DNA of 64,000 nucleotides from Turritopsis dohrnii (lineage: Eukaryota; Cnidaria; Hydrozoa; Anthoathecata; Oceaniidae): NCBI GenBank assembly GCA_027922465.2, contig BQMF02000374.1:310001-374000 (forward strand), given 5' to 3'. Shown in pieces: positions 1-11,154 of this stretch (positions within the stretch are counted from its first letter, which is position 1; each line of letters starts with the position of its first letter). A program made the position numbers and the translations under genes. A model generated the notes under the pieces. It ran no database searches and was not told the DNA's origin. It was given only the letters and a program-made list of their open reading frames with translations.

Positions 1-978
1 TTATAAAACATCGCGAGAGCTAAAGCTTGGTTGGGACACCATAAAAGAGTTGGAGAACGTGAGAAAGAAGCCAACAAGCATCGGCAATATCTTGGAATAT
101 CCAAGCATTCCGGCAAAGCTCACCAAGAAACGGCACCTCCTTGTCATATTTCTGGAGATGTGGCTATCAAAGAGCTACAAAGAAAAAGATCTGACAAGTT
201 ACAGTTAGAAAAAGAAAAGTATCGAAAGAAGCAAAAAAAAGAGGAAAAATTGCTCGAAATTGCAGCAAAAAGTGTAATAACGATACCGATAACGATGAAG
301 ATAAAGATAAACTTTGCCCAAAATGTCTTCGCTCTTACGAGGAACACGAAGGAGAAGTGGTTCGCATGTAAACTATGTGATAGATGGTTCCACAAAACAT
401 GCACACAGTTAGCATTTACGGTTGACATAGAAACAATTGATTTTATATGTTGCGAGTGTAAAAAATAATTTAATATACATGTTGATAATTACATTTGCCG
501 TTCATACTTTTAAAAAATTAACAATGTCTGTGTTTACTTTTTCTTTCTCACTATAGGGCAATTTCTATCACGTGTAGATTTTTGCGATCAAAAGCTGACT
601 TGTCGAGACGGCACTATTGTTTTCTAAAAAAACTTCGCTCATAAAAATATGGCTGCCTTCGATTTGTAAACAGTAAGGGCATGCATTTTTATTATGCCTG
701 TGGTTGTCTTATATCTGCAGAAGCAAACGAAGAAAGCATTTGAATCAAGAGAAAAGGGATTAAACTGTTACTATGAACACTAAATTCCATAAAATTTTGT
801 TATTTGCATCACTTTTGACGAACATGAAATTAGTTAGCGGAAAGAGGAACATAACCCCGATGATGTTTACAATTACAGTGTTATCAATCTTATTCTCCTT
901 GTTTGTTCTTGTTGATTTGAATGAATCTTTATAATTAAACATTATAATTAAAGTTAGCGGTAAGGGGAACAGGCACTC
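1..978 (+). mobile_element. 3' part of a pogo/Tigger-like DNA transposon
   Basis: This is the 3' end of a DNA transposon cut by the window edge. The transposase tail is at 31-468 and the right terminal inverted repeat at about 953-978 (AGCGGTAAGGGGAACAGGCA then CTC), followed by TA at 979-980, the target duplication expected of Tc1/mariner/pogo elements. Positions 427-978 are repeated at 31855-32492, where a shorter element carries both ends, which fixes the boundary. A shorter copy of the terminal word (TTAGCGGAAAGAGGAAC) recurs near 833-850. The left end lies outside the window. Confidence 0.8.
31..468 (+). pseudogene. C-terminal piece of pogo-like transposase with frameshifted PHD-type zinc finger
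   Basis: The 145-aa frame starts with a lysine/glutamate-rich, coiled-coil-like stretch (about residues 45-80). It ends in a cysteine/histidine cluster (WFACKLCDRWFHKTCTQL, then CCECKK) that matches the second half of the PHD-like finger found at the tail of many invertebrate pogo/Tigger transposases. The first cysteine pair (CPKCLRSYEEHEGE) is in another frame around 307-353, so a frameshift splits the finger. The DDE catalytic core would lie upstream of the window. Identification as transposase rests on the zinc finger and the downstream inverted repeat. Probably dead. Confidence 0.6.
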
Positions 979-1819
979 TACATTTGCATTTGGACCAATT
1001 TTTTTTTACCTCAAACATTATAGGCCCTCAGAGATTTATCATCTGTTGTGAATTTTTATTGCAAGTTAATGATTCCATTTTGTTTGCTAATGGTAAAAGA
1101 TCTAGTGTATATAAAAACTTTACGCTGGCAAGAATGCATGTAGAAAAAATCAGCCTTGATTTGAAAAATATACATTTCTAATGTCTAATCGTTTTAAAAC
1201 ATCATTTATCTGTTATAAGGATAGAAAAAAATTTTTCAAAAAAATGATAATAGCAAAATGAGATGATTGGACACGAAAAACAGATAAAAATCTCTTCATA
1301 AAGTGGAAAAACTAGAACCCTAACAAGTGAACAAGACTGAATGTGCGATCTAACTGCAATGGAATAGGTAGATCAAGTGGCCCTGTAAATAATGATTGAT
1401 CATAATATGTTTTTGATATTCTCATATTGATCACCTATGCAATATTTCCCAAATTAATGGTAAGACCTTTTTTATAGGAACTAATATATAGATATTTAGA
1501 ATTTATAGGTTTTTTCATTGTTACTTAATGGAGGTCAAATTTAAGAGTTTGAAGTTATTAGAAGTCAATTGAGTTTTTTGATTTTTAATTTGCACTCTAC
1601 ATGTACAATGTTAGGAATTTTTTCATATGGACACAAAATTTACTGCTGAACTAAACTGCTTTTTTCCTATGATTTTAACAAATTGCAAAAAGAAAATTTT
1701 GATATCTTTTGAGATTTCAGGTATTCTATTATTTTATCAATATGAAAAACCTTAGAAAACAATTTTTCTATGAAGCACCTTATAGATGACTTTCAAATAT
1801 TTTTGGTTAATTACATGTT
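979..1819. other. AT-rich stretch, no gene seen
   Basis: Non-coding sequence between two mobile elements. I looked for the missing first exons of PMPCA on the plus strand here (a targeting peptide and the segment before the first readable exon) and found no convincing candidate. This is probably an intron of that gene. Confidence 0.5.
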
Positions 1820-3005
1820 CAGGGATTTTTCCAAGCACTTTCCAACTACCATTTACCGGTAGTTAAAACTCAATCTTACAATTCCTTTAAAACGCTGTTT
1901 CTAACATTAAAACATTCTTTAACTCTTTATTGCACAATACGCAACACTTAAAAACATGTTTTAAAAGAATGAACCAAATGATTGACGTCTGCTGCAGGTC
2001 ATTTTGTTCTTTTGCTCTACTGCTTTGAATTTTGTAGCAGACAGAGGTGGTTATTTTATTAATAGTGAAATATCTTTTAATACATGGTTTCTACAAACAC
2101 TAGTGATAATTGCCCGTAGATTGTTTTCTTTGTTTCATTTTTTTGCTTCCTTTTCACATAAACAATTTGTGACTATTTTTTTTTTTTTAAAAAAAGAGAA
2201 TTGAACCCCTTTAAACACACAGTTCTAAACAGTCTGCTGGAGCAAGGTATCAGAGAAGATCCTATAATGAGTTTAAAGTGGATTAGTTCATCACAAGAAC
2301 AGTTAAACTGTTCTTATCATCTTTGATTGAGGAAATTGAGGTAGCTTTTGAAATCCCAATTCATTTGAAAGGGTTTGCAGCGCTAGATCCCATGACGTTT
2401 CCTAGCACCGCAGAAGCACTTGTTGATCGTGGAATTGAAGAAGTAGATGCGCTGGCATCTTACTACGGTGAAACAGCACCAATTACCAATGGAATAAGCC
2501 CTCCGATGATAAATGGGGTAGCCTTAAAACACCAGTACTCTGCCTTCAAATTATTTACATTTAAGTCCTGTGTTCAATGGGAGAAGAAGCAAAAGAATGA
2601 TTTAGCCAATTTGAAGCAATGCTTGTCAAGTTTAAAGTCAGAAAAAGCTTCACCGGGATCCCTTTTAAGCAAAAGAAAAGTCTTGATTTTCAACAAGAAA
2701 ATTAAACTATGTGAAAAAAATATTGCTTTATCAGAAAAATCACAAGTTTATTCATTCGAAGTCATGTTACCTCAATGGATGTCGAATAGTGCGTCTATCC
2801 GACATCCCGACATCACGGTCATGTTAACATTTGCTGCACTGATTCTGCCGTCTACAACTGAAGTTGAGCGATCATTCAGCCTCATGAAACTTATAGCTGC
2901 GGAATAGATTGTTGCAACAAAATCTAACATCCCATTGGCAAAACGCATCTCTTTTGCTCATGATAAAACAAGTCAGTTAATACAAATCCATATTGTTGTA
3001 TCATT
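1820..3005 (+). mobile_element. Truncated hAT-type DNA transposon
   Basis: The left tip CAGGGATTTTTCCAAGCAC starts at 1820, and 1860-1990 resembles the inside of the MITE at 25348-25928, which has the same tip in inverted orientation at both ends. A CAG-start tip plus a hAT C-terminal domain (next entry) points to hAT. No matching right tip was seen before the PMPCA exon at 3010, so the element is right-truncated or decayed. It sits just upstream of a PMPCA splice acceptor. Confidence 0.6.
2323..2907 (+). pseudogene. hAT transposase C-terminal fragment (zinc-finger-862-like)
   Basis: An open frame of 194 aa. Its end (residues ~160-190: HPDITVMLTFAALILPSTTE followed by VERSFSLMK) has the layout of the hAT C-terminal dimerisation domain, in which a hydrophobic strand leads to a serine/threonine-x-x-x-E-R-x-F-S motif. 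Earlier, FAALDPMTFPSTAEALVDRG resembles the FDP-start linker of the zinc-finger-862-like hAT group. A TAG stop interrupts this domain and similar coding sense continues about 25 codons further. The BED finger and the catalytic first half are missing, so it is a remnant. Confidence 0.55.
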
Positions 3006-3009
3006 TCAG

Positions 3010-6000
3010 CTGTGATTGATGCTGGATCAAGGTATGAAGTTGATTATCCGAGTGGCATCAGTCACATGATCGAAAAACTGGCTTTCCAAGTTAGTTTCAT
3101 TTTCCCATAACACCAGCATTATGTTTGTTTTTTATACACAATCTGGGGAATATATTTCCTGAATATCTTCTAATGTTACATTTTAGAGTACGGAGAATTA
3201 CAAATGTAATGATGATATAGTGTTAGCCATGGAAAATCTTGGTGGACATGTAGATTGTCAAACATTCAAGTAAAGATTTTTATAGATGTATATGATAAAA
3301 GTTCAAAAGTTGAGAAGTTCACCTTCTTAACATTTCTGGATTTTTAGAGATGTTATTGTTTATGCAGCTTCAGCATTTAAACATAATGCAAAAGGTGTTG
3401 TCAACATTCTTGCTGATTCAATACTGAGAGCAAATATCACCGAAACTGAGGTGATGTTTCATTTTTTTACCTGATGTTATTTATTTGGGGATAAAAAATA
3501 ATTGTATATTAACATTACAGGTGGAAGAGCAGAAGCAGACCATTGGGTTTGAGCTTGAGTCATTGGATTACAGACCAGATTGTGAACCTCAGTTAACCGA
3601 CTTAATTCATGCTGTGAGTTGGCTTAATTTGGGATTACTTTGTTTAAAAGATTTTCACCTGATTGTTGTTTACGTTACTGCTACAGGCTGCTTTTAGTGG
3701 TAATAGTCTTGGTATGCCAAAGCTGTGCCCTGAAGAAAATATTCCATTATTATCATCTGATGTTATCAAACATTACATTCAACGATATTACAGACCAGAA
3801 AGACTAACTATATCCGGTGTGAATGTTGACCATGATGAACTTGTCAAAGTTTGTGAGGAGCATTTTGTTGACAATGTACCAAGTTGGCTGTCGAACCAAG
3901 TTGTTGAACCAGACAGATCTGTTGCTCAATATACAGGCGGAATAGTAAAGGTAAATCAATCTTAAAGTGTTTGAACTGGATATACTGCTGCTTGCTGGAT
4001 GCTATGTGTATATGAAACAACACAGTGATAATTTCATGTCTGTATTTTCATGTTTCTGCTTTCATGTCTTGTTTTTTTAGGATCATCGTCCTGAACCTCG
4101 TTTACAGCCAGGTATCACACAATTTCCTGAGCTTGTTCATGTTGCCATTGGGTTTGAAAGTGCCAAATACACAGACCCAGATATGTTTACTTTTGCCGTC
4201 TTGAATATGCTCCTTGGTGGTGGTGGGTCATTTTCAGCAGGTGGTCCTGGAAAAGGCATGTACTCCAGGTTATACACAAATGTGCTGAACCGACAACACT
4301 GGATGTACTCTTCCACTGCATTCAACTATTCATATGCTGATTCTGGTCTATTTTGTATACAGTCCAGTGCACCACCTAGTGAGGTATATGTCAAACGTTT
4401 TACCAGAATTCCATTCATGTGGAAAAGTTTGAGGTGAGCCAAAGAACTGATTGTAATGAAAACTAATAGTTAACTTTTATCTGATAGGCTAAATCAATTG
4501 TAAAAGTTATCACGCAAGAATTCACGAATCTTATTTCAGAGCCATATCATGAGGTATTTGTGCAAATGATAGTTGCTAGGGAAACTTTCTTTCTCTTCTG
4601 TATGAAAGATCTGGAGAAAGATCTCCTTGTCAGTATGCAATTGATATAGAATTAAATTACAGTGAAGATGTGACAACGTTTTATTTAGATAGAAGTTTCT
4701 CGTGCAAAGAAGCAAGCACAATCAATGTTGATGATGAACTTAGAATCAAGAATAGTACGATTTGAAGATATTGGCAGGTAAAAGATGTTTTGTCATCATT
4801 TATTATTTTGTAAACTAAAATTAATAGGGAGAAAGTGTTTATCAGTAGGTAGTGATTGAGTTGATTGTTTTGTGACGTTCTCTTCTAATGCTTATCTTCT
4901 TATGCTTTCAGACAGGTACTTGGCCTGGGCATGCGACATTCTCCACAAGAACTGTACAATATGATTGGTAAATTTCATTTATTTATGTATTTCATTTATT
5001 TCATTACAAGTACAAGTTCGGCTATAAGCTGATGTGGACCTACAAATAATAAGTTAAAGAAGCTAAAAATTACAAAGTTGAAAATGCTCGTCAGGTAAGA
5101 CCTGGAATTGGTCAGCCTTGGGCAAAGCCTCGTAGTATGATGAATGAAGAGGTATACAATAGTGTATGTGTATATGGTAGATGGTAGTGATGCAGTCAGG
5201 AAAACTTGAAATTAGAACTTGTGGCTTCAAAGTTGATTAAACGATTCAAAACCCTAGAAAAACATGCTGGATATGTATATACCTTTCACAGCAGTAAAGT
5301 ACATATATACAACACAAACATTAGGGATATACCTTATAGTCCAGGAGCCAGTCACAGACTTTTTCACCCCATTTTCATCAAAAGGTTTGACCCCTTGAAA
5401 CTACCTTATTACATGAAAATAAGTAGGCAAGTATTTAACGGCCTTGAAATTAACACGACATGAAATTAACACGAATGGCCAGGTGTAAACTTTAGAGTGA
5501 GTGGTAATTAACACGAATAACACCTTTTAAGAATTCAAATGGTACATAATTAACACGATTTTGTCAAAAAGATACTTAAAACAGAAGCAAAGTAAGAGAG
5601 CTACTGAAGGAACAGACAATTAATGAATCTCCATGAAAACTATGTTAGAACTAGAAAATGCATCGGAACTCTACAATAAAAAAATGTTAACAAAAATGTT
5701 GCAAAATGTTCTACAAAAATGTCTATTGAAAAGGATTCTTTTTGAAAGGGTTTCTCTTATTCTTACGGGCTTGATCGAGGTTTTCTTTGATACCTGCTGC
5801 TTTCCAACCAGATTCGATGACCTTTCTCCCGTCTTCAGTTTTTAGGTAGTCATACAACTCTGTCATGACCTTTGCATGTCGGGGTTTTAAGGTTGATAGA
5901 CGGAGATCAACTTCTATAGAGGTCACATCTCGGTCTGGCTCCACTTCAAGGGCCTTCATTATACAGCTTGTGAAATATTCACTGAAAGCTCGTTTTTCGA

Positions 6001-9000
6001 TCTTTTTAAACGTGGCGTTGGTTGTTAAATCGAGGGGTTGGAGCAAATGCGTCATGTTTTTCGGCACAGTAACTACCTCGATCTTATTGGCTTCAAGTGA
6101 ATCCTTGACAACTTCTGTTGATTGGGCTTTGAAAGCATCCCAGAGTAACAAACTTTTTTGTGTCGGTGGCAACGATTTTGCTTCCTTAATCTTTGTAATG
6201 TAGGGGACCAAGACTTCATCAATCAATCGCAGCGTTTCAGTTTCGTTGCTCCAATGTTTTGGATTGTATGCAAGGCAAAAGCCTTCGGGAAATTTGACAC
6301 TCGGTAACGATCTTTTGGTTTTTCCTGTGTAGATGAGCTGGAAAGGAAGAATTTCACCGTCTAAGGTTTCGGCAAGTGTAACAGTAATGGCGCGCTTATC
6401 AGTTGCACCAGCACGGGAAATATGCTTCTCCCCTTTAGCAGCCATGGTAACATTATCTGTTGCCACAAACTTTGATGGCGTTTGATCAACATTTATTATT
6501 AGTTCATCAGGAATGTCATATGTCAGAGCTTTGTCGATGATTTCGAAAAGGTATTGCGATCTTACCTCTGTCCACAGTGATCTAGTGATGATTGGTCTTG
6601 ATGTTGTTACTGCTCGGCGTGAAAATTTCATTCTCTGATACAATGATCGAGTCCACGATCTTGTAACATTGAACTCGACATACCTTCCATACTCGATCGG
6701 GTTAGCTCGCACCAGGCCATTCAAAACACCGCGAACAACATGAATGTTTATACCTGCACCGGCCAAACGTAAACTTGTCAACATTGAGCGCAACTTATGG
6801 TCAAGCGATTCTTCTAATAAAAGTGGTCTGCCTCTTTGCTTTCCAATTTTTAAAACAATATCATCTGAGTTAGTTTTCTTTTGCTCTTGTAGCGATTTTC
6901 TGTAGGCTTTTACCCATGGTCGCACAGTGCCTTCGGTCAGAGAAGGAAATTGTTTACGATATTTTCTAACTGCAGCAGTAGCTCCAAACATCATTGCAGA
7001 TTTTGCAATCTCTCGTTTTTCAATTTCTTTGTAGGTTGTTCTTTTACCAGATTTTCGTTCAACAACTTGCAAACTTTCTTTAACTTTTAAAAGTTCCTTG
7101 TTAGAAATGCTTGATGGTAGGTTTTGGCCACTCTCCATCGATTTAATGGCACTTGCAGCACTTGCCACATCACTGCTATTGGCACTTTTAAAATAATTCA
7201 GCAGTGACATTTTGAACTGTTAGCTACCCAACGCTCAAAATGAAATTGTAAACAAAGCTACGATTCTAAAATCGAACACAAAACGTTCGAATTTGCATTC
7301 GACGATTGGAACGTTTCCAAGTTCAAACTTTTAAGGCTTTGAAAACATTGCATTGCACTTTGCAAAACAAAACATAAAAAACGCAAAAGAATTGACGCAG
7401 TCTTGTCAATGTTTTCACGATATGTATGGTACTCGATCTTGGAAGGAGCCAAGTATGAGGTAGAGGTTTCCAAAAAAGAACCCATAGCCTCCCCCTTGCT
7501 ACAAGGTGGGTTGGAGATTCCAATTAAAGTATCGGTCACTTGGGATAGCCCAGAAAACCTATCAGTTTTAATGGAAAAGGTAAAAGATGTACAGTATCCG
7601 ATAGCTGGAGCTTACATAGACAATTCAAAAGAAATACTAAAGGAATTAGTAGGTGATGAAATGGAAAACAGTGACTGTGAGATAGACGATGGAGAGAGCG
7701 AAATCGAATTGATTGACGAATAACGGCGTTTTTAGGAACACAATGAAACAAGAACAATATTGTAGTTACTAATATAAAGCAAGAAAGATAATTATGAATT
7801 TGCCATAAAATATCATTTCCGGTTCAATCTAAGGGTGATTTTGAAAATTAACGCTGGGAATAAATTAAGGGAGGTTTTTTAAACATATCCATTAATTAAC
7901 GGAGGGTAAATTTACACGAGTCAAAAATTAACGGGGTTTTTATTAACACGAAAATTTTCCATTCGTGTTAATTACATGTCTCGTAATATTCGTGTAATAA
8001 GGTAATCATTGGGTTGCTAGAATTGAATTTTGGAAAGTCAGCTGGTCCGTCACCGTTTCTTTTGGAGTACAGGGGGGCACGAATACCCCAATTTGGGACC
8101 TTAAATTCACCTCATAAGTATCAAAATTGAAACTTTGTATAGAAGTACATGTATATCTGAATAATCCAAAAACGATAAAACTGACCAAAAAATTGGGTTC
8201 TAACAGGTGGTCAGCCGCCCCCATTATCCCCTAAATTAGGACTTGAAACCACCCCATAATCATCAAAGTTGAAATTTTGTAAAATGATAGGTACAAGGCT
8301 AATTGTGAAGACTAAACCATAACTGACTGAAAATTTTGGTTCTAACAGGTGGTCAGCTGCCCTTAAAGGGATTCCTGCGTCCAAACTGATATTTCAAGGG
8401 ATGATAGAACTCACAAAGTTGTTTAAGAACTCTTTTTACAGTTTTTAAAAATTTTGTTTCTTGGGCAGATATTTCAATTTAAAAATGTTCAAATTATGCA
8501 ACGCATAATTATGATGTAATAAGATAGTATTTTGTTAGTGTGTATAACTTCTGAATTAGTAAATATTGTGACTTCATTCTTCTATAAATCAACTCAGAGT
8601 GCGTTTACATGAGAGCCGTAGTGAACTCAAACCGGTTTGAAATTTCAATCCTCCCGTTACGAGTTTCGATACGGGTAATTATTTCACTACGGTTCCTGGT
8701 CAAACCTTTAGCGATGTTTACATGATAACGGCCGTACTGAAATTTTACCCATGATGATTTCAAACCTACTTGAGAAGTAGGTTTGAAATTTCGATACGGC
8801 TTGGAAAGGTGTGAACGTTTTCACATTTCATTGTTTTATCATAAAATGTGTTAACAAGCATGCGCATGTTAATTAAATTTTGCTGACGACACATGAAATA
8901 AAAATATAGAATGTGCTAAATTTATTCCATCGTGCATAGAAAATATTTCTACCCGTATTGAAATCTCAAACCGGTGTGAGTTCAGTATAGCTCTCGTGTA

Positions 9001-10086
9001 AAAACGCACTCGTATAGAGAGCTAGAAACTAGTATAAATCTATTGTTTCGATTTTTACTCGACTAAACTCGCAAGACCGTATCGAAATTTCTCATGTAAA
9101 CAGAATGGCGATTTCAAACAGCTTAAAATTTCAAACCGGTTTGAATTCACACAGCTCTCATGTAAACGCACTCTCAGAGTGGAAGCCTCTACTTCATGGT
9201 AACTTTACAAAGATGTAATGTTAATCATATCTAAAGTTATTGCAATTAAAAGTGTTAGTTACTTTACTATTACACCATAAATATGCATTGCATAAATTAA
9301 ACATAAGATTTTAAAAACGAAATATCTCAGAAACTATAAATAATTATGAAATACTGAAAAGAGACTTGTTAAACAACTTTTTGAGCTCTATCATATTTGT
9401 AAATATCATTTTGGACGCAGGAATCCCTTTAAAATTCCCCAAAATTAGGCCTTGAATCCACCCCATAATCATCAAAGTTGAAATTTTGTAAAATGATAGG
9501 TACAAGGCTAATTGTGAAGACTGAACCATAACTGACTGAAAACTTTATGAAAGCTTTAAAATTCTGTCTTGTCAAAGTTGGCAAACTAACCCTACCGAAA
9601 ACGTCAGCTTCTTGAATGATCGAATGGAGGCATCCCAAATCATTCGGGAAATAATTTGAAACATTTCTATTACTTTCTAAGCATATTTTGTTTTTCATTT
9701 TTTCTTCTAACGAAGTAGGATTTCTTCTTACAGCCATTACAATCGTTCTTCATGTTAAAACCAGGCACCGTATAAACCGTATAATGAAAGGTTTTCATAA
9801 ATAAGCATTTTCGTTTTCTGATGAAATTCTTGAAAAACAATATCAAGTTCTTTTTGCTATCAGATAAAGTAGACCCATGGCGAAGACAAAATCTTTTTCA
9901 TTTTTCATTATTTTTTTTCTAGAACGTGTGACCGTGGATGACTTACGTCGCGTTTCGGAAAAAATGCTTGCGACAAGGCCATCGGTGGCAGCCATTGGAA
10001 ATTTGTCGCGGTTACCGAGTCATGAAGACGTTGTGAAAAGTTTATCGAGACCTTCAAGAACATTTGGAAGGATGTTCGGTCAGTAG
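3010..10086 (+). CDS. PMPCA: Mitochondrial-processing peptidase subunit alpha, exons 3' of the first ~95 codons (5' incomplete)
   Basis: Alpha subunit of the matrix peptidase that removes targeting peptides from imported precursors. It is the substrate-recognising, non-catalytic partner of the beta subunit. Ten exons join in phase with GT-AG introns: 3010-3089, 3187-3269, 3348-3450, 3521-3613, 3687-3950, 4081-4383, 4488-4553, 4689-4777, 4912-4967, 9923-10086 (TAG). They give 432 residues. The region equivalent to the beta-subunit zinc motif reads [12 protein letters not shown], lacking the second histidine as expected for alpha. The alpha-specific glycine-rich loop [15 protein letters not shown] is intact in the sixth exon listed. 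Exon 3010 starts in mid-codon, so upstream exons for the targeting peptide and N-terminus are missing. The last intron (4968-9922) has been filled by a 2.6-kb transposon and MITEs. The gene is convergent with GARNL3. Confidence 0.96.
4968..5403. other. Start of the last PMPCA intron, no feature
   Basis: Intron sequence between the donor at 4968 and the transposon at 5404. Nothing recognisable seen. Confidence 0.6.
5723..7210 (-). CDS. Pogo-like DDE transposase, copy A
   Basis: An intact 495-aa transposase expected to cut the element out and insert it at TA. A helix-turn-helix-like region lies at ~55-107 ([20 protein letters not shown] onward, ending [12 protein letters not shown]). An AT-hook-like GKQRGRPL is at 123-130. 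A second DNA-binding-like segment follows to ~200. The DDE_1-type core has Asp242 ([11 protein letters not shown]), Asp358 ([11 protein letters not shown]) and Asp394 ([14 protein letters not shown]), a DD35D spacing in the pogo/Fot style. The tail is basic. The start ATG at 7210 is the first in frame and MSLLNYFK is a start seen in related proteins. The protein is identical to copy B. The antisense frame at 5865-6203 is a shadow. Confidence 0.9.
   Translation of the reverse strand: MSLLNYFKSANSSDVASAASAIKSMESGQNLPSSISNKELLKVKESLQVVERKSGKRTTYKEIEKREIAKSAMMFGATAAVRKYRKQFPSLTEGTVRPWVKAYRKSLQEQKKTNSDDIVLKIGKQRGRPLLLEESLDHKLRSMLTSLRLAGAGINIHVVRGVLNGLVRANPIEYGRYVEFNVTRSWTRSLYQRMKFSRRAVTTSRPIITRSLWTEVRSQYLFEIIDKALTYDIPDELIINVDQTPSKFVATDNVTMAAKGEKHISRAGATDKRAITVTLAETLDGEILPFQLIYTGKTKRSLPSVKFPEGFCLAYNPKHWSNETETLRLIDEVLVPYITKIKEAKSLPPTQKSLLLWDAFKAQSTEVVKDSLEANKIEVVTVPKNMTHLLQPLDLTTNATFKKIEKRAFSEYFTSCIMKALEVEPDRDVTSIEVDLRLSTLKPRHAKVMTELYDYLKTEDGRKVIESGWKAAGIKENLDQARKNKRNPFKKNPFQ
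7403..7723 (+). CDS. Accessory acidic ORF of the pogo-like transposon, copy A
   Basis: A 106-aa ORF, divergent from the transposase. Function unknown. The first ~75 residues have a strand-forming pattern ([20 protein letters not shown], then [19 protein letters not shown]). The last ~25 are strongly acidic ([19 protein letters not shown]). There is no signal peptide or membrane segment. It is preserved unchanged in copy B, which is expected if the copies are young, so conservation alone does not prove it is translated. It could be an element-encoded partner of the transposase or a captured host gene; an upstream exon is not excluded. I do not recognise a family. Confidence 0.5.
   Translation: MSMFSRYVWYSILEGAKYEVEVSKKEPIASPLLQGGLEIPIKVSVTWDSPENLSVLMEKVKDVQYPIAGAYIDNSKEILKELVGDEMENSDCEIDDGESEIELIDE
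8030..8366. repeat. Tandem ~138-bp repeat units, interrupted by a MITE
   Basis: Two units (about 8085-8222 and 8223-8362) share words such as TTCTAACAGGTGGTCAGC and CACCCCATAATCATCAAAG. A third, partial unit resumes at 9433-9545 on the other side of the MITE at 8367-9428, so the array is older than that insertion. No coding sense. Confidence 0.7.
8367..9428. mobile_element. TTAA-flanked MITE (T2/Kolobok-like), copy 1, with nested MITE
   Basis: Inverted ends AGGGATTCCTGCGTCCAAA, with TTAA at 8363-8366 and 9429-9432. The TTAAAGGG start and TTAA duplication are typical of T2/Kolobok-type MITEs (family knowledge); piggyBac is the alternative. Copy 2 at 38358-38835 is uninterrupted and 478 bp long. 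Here the element is enlarged by a 575-bp insertion at 8598-9172. No ORF. Confidence 0.8.
8598..9172. mobile_element. Nested MITE with AGTGCGTTTACATGAGAGC ends
   Basis: Inverted ends AGTGCGTTTACATGAGAGC, flanked by CTCAG at 8593-8597 and 9173-9177. The interior holds several palindromic words such as TCAAACCGGTTTGA. The uninterrupted sequence at the same place in the sister MITE (38358-38835) confirms the insertion. The superfamily is uncertain: the duplication could be read as 3 or 5 bp. Confidence 0.75.
9433..9922. other. Third tandem unit and end of last PMPCA intron
   Basis: Contains the third partial unit of the 8030 array (to ~9545), then unassigned intron sequence. A minus-strand frame (9737 down to ~9545, starting [17 protein letters not shown]) looks somewhat protein-like but has no recognised family. 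The acceptor TTTTTTTTCTAG ends at 9922. Confidence 0.5.
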
Positions 10087-11154
10087 CGAACAACGAATAG
10101 TTCGTCTTGCTATTTGAAGGAAATGAAGAAAGAATTTGTTCTTGAAATGGAAGCACTTCAGTGTTGACTGGGAAATCAAATTCCTTATTGCCTTATTTTT
10201 GTAATCATATTTACCAGCAATCTTCATTATCCCAGTTGCTGTTGTGAAATGATGTAATTTTTCGAAAAATTCTGACAAAGGCGGAGTTTTTTTAGGAATT
10301 TGGAATACGGTAGAATCTCAATAGACTTTTTGTTGACTCGAATTGTTTAGAAAAGTAGCTTATGCAGTTGTTTAGTTTAACTTGTCATTAGTCATTTGCA
10401 ATACTTTTGATCTTCAGAGTAACAGTTTGCATATGTACAGGTCTGTCGATATAAGTTGGTATGTATAAACTACTTCTAAACTTATACGAAATACACTCGA
10501 TTATTTCGAACATTCGGTGATTCGAAAACTGTTTTTTGGCCCCCTCCTCCTCCTCCTGTGCTGTATTATAATCGTTATCGTCGTTGTCGAAATAATTATA
10601 ATTATTATGATGTTTACTTTCGTTCATTCAGAGACTTTTCTGGTTGGTTGAAAATCGGGGGAAAGTGAGGAACTTAACAGGGAACAGATTTTGCTGGATA
10701 TATAATTATACCTTCATTCACAGAGGATTAAAGATGTTTTACAGTATTTACCTTAATACATAAAATATAATTCCAAAAATTTTTTTTCTGGTTTCGACAA
10801 GTCTTGGAAAACCAAACATTTTACATATTCGACATAACGTGAGTATTCAAGCTACTTCATAAATGAACATTGCATAACAACACGATTCTGAAGAATTATT
10901 CAGGTACATGTGAACATGCCCTTCACTAACATTAAAAAAGCCCTGTTTATTTACAACGAAAAAATATATATACAAGTTTAAAAAACGTTCAAATATCTAC
11001 TTTGCTCACATGATGAATGTGACGATGTCAAGAGGGCTTTGGGCTAAAATGAGAAAAATTACAGCGGAAGATTAACCTGAAAAAACTAACAGCTATTCGC
11101 ATACATGTTCAATTAAACGTCTTCCTTAATAAAAAAGAACAAGGTAACATCTTA
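10087..11154. other. PMPCA 3' untranslated region and intergenic DNA
   Basis: No coding exon recognised. A weak inverted or degenerate repeat (AGAATCTCAATAGAC near 10313) may be an old pogo-type MITE end. No certain polyadenylation signal was assigned. Confidence 0.45.

Larger units (their letters stand above)
5404..8002 (-). mobile_element. Pogo-like DNA transposon, full-length copy A (2,599 bp)
   Basis: The ends are inverted (CCTTATTACATGAAAA on the left, its near complement TTCGTGTAATAAGG on the right) and are flanked by TA at 5402-5403 and 8003-8004. Both ends carry several copies of TTAACACGA about 20-60 bp apart, probably transposase-binding sites. Inside are a 495-aa transposase on the minus strand (5723-7210) and a 106-aa ORF on the plus strand (7403-7723), sharing a ~190-bp divergent gap. 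Copy B at 16213-18811 has the same length and inverted orientation; coordinates of the two copies sum to 24215 throughout, so there are no net indels. Insertion is in the last PMPCA intron. It looks recent and possibly active. Confidence 0.93.

Noticed and set aside
979..3009. Missing 5' exons of PMPCA
   Set aside because: No stretch on the plus strand encodes the expected N-terminal segment with usable splice sites; they are probably upstream of the window.
5865..6203. 112-aa plus-strand ORF within copy A (and its twin at 18012-18350)
   Set aside because: Exactly antisense to the DDE core of the transposase; a shadow frame.
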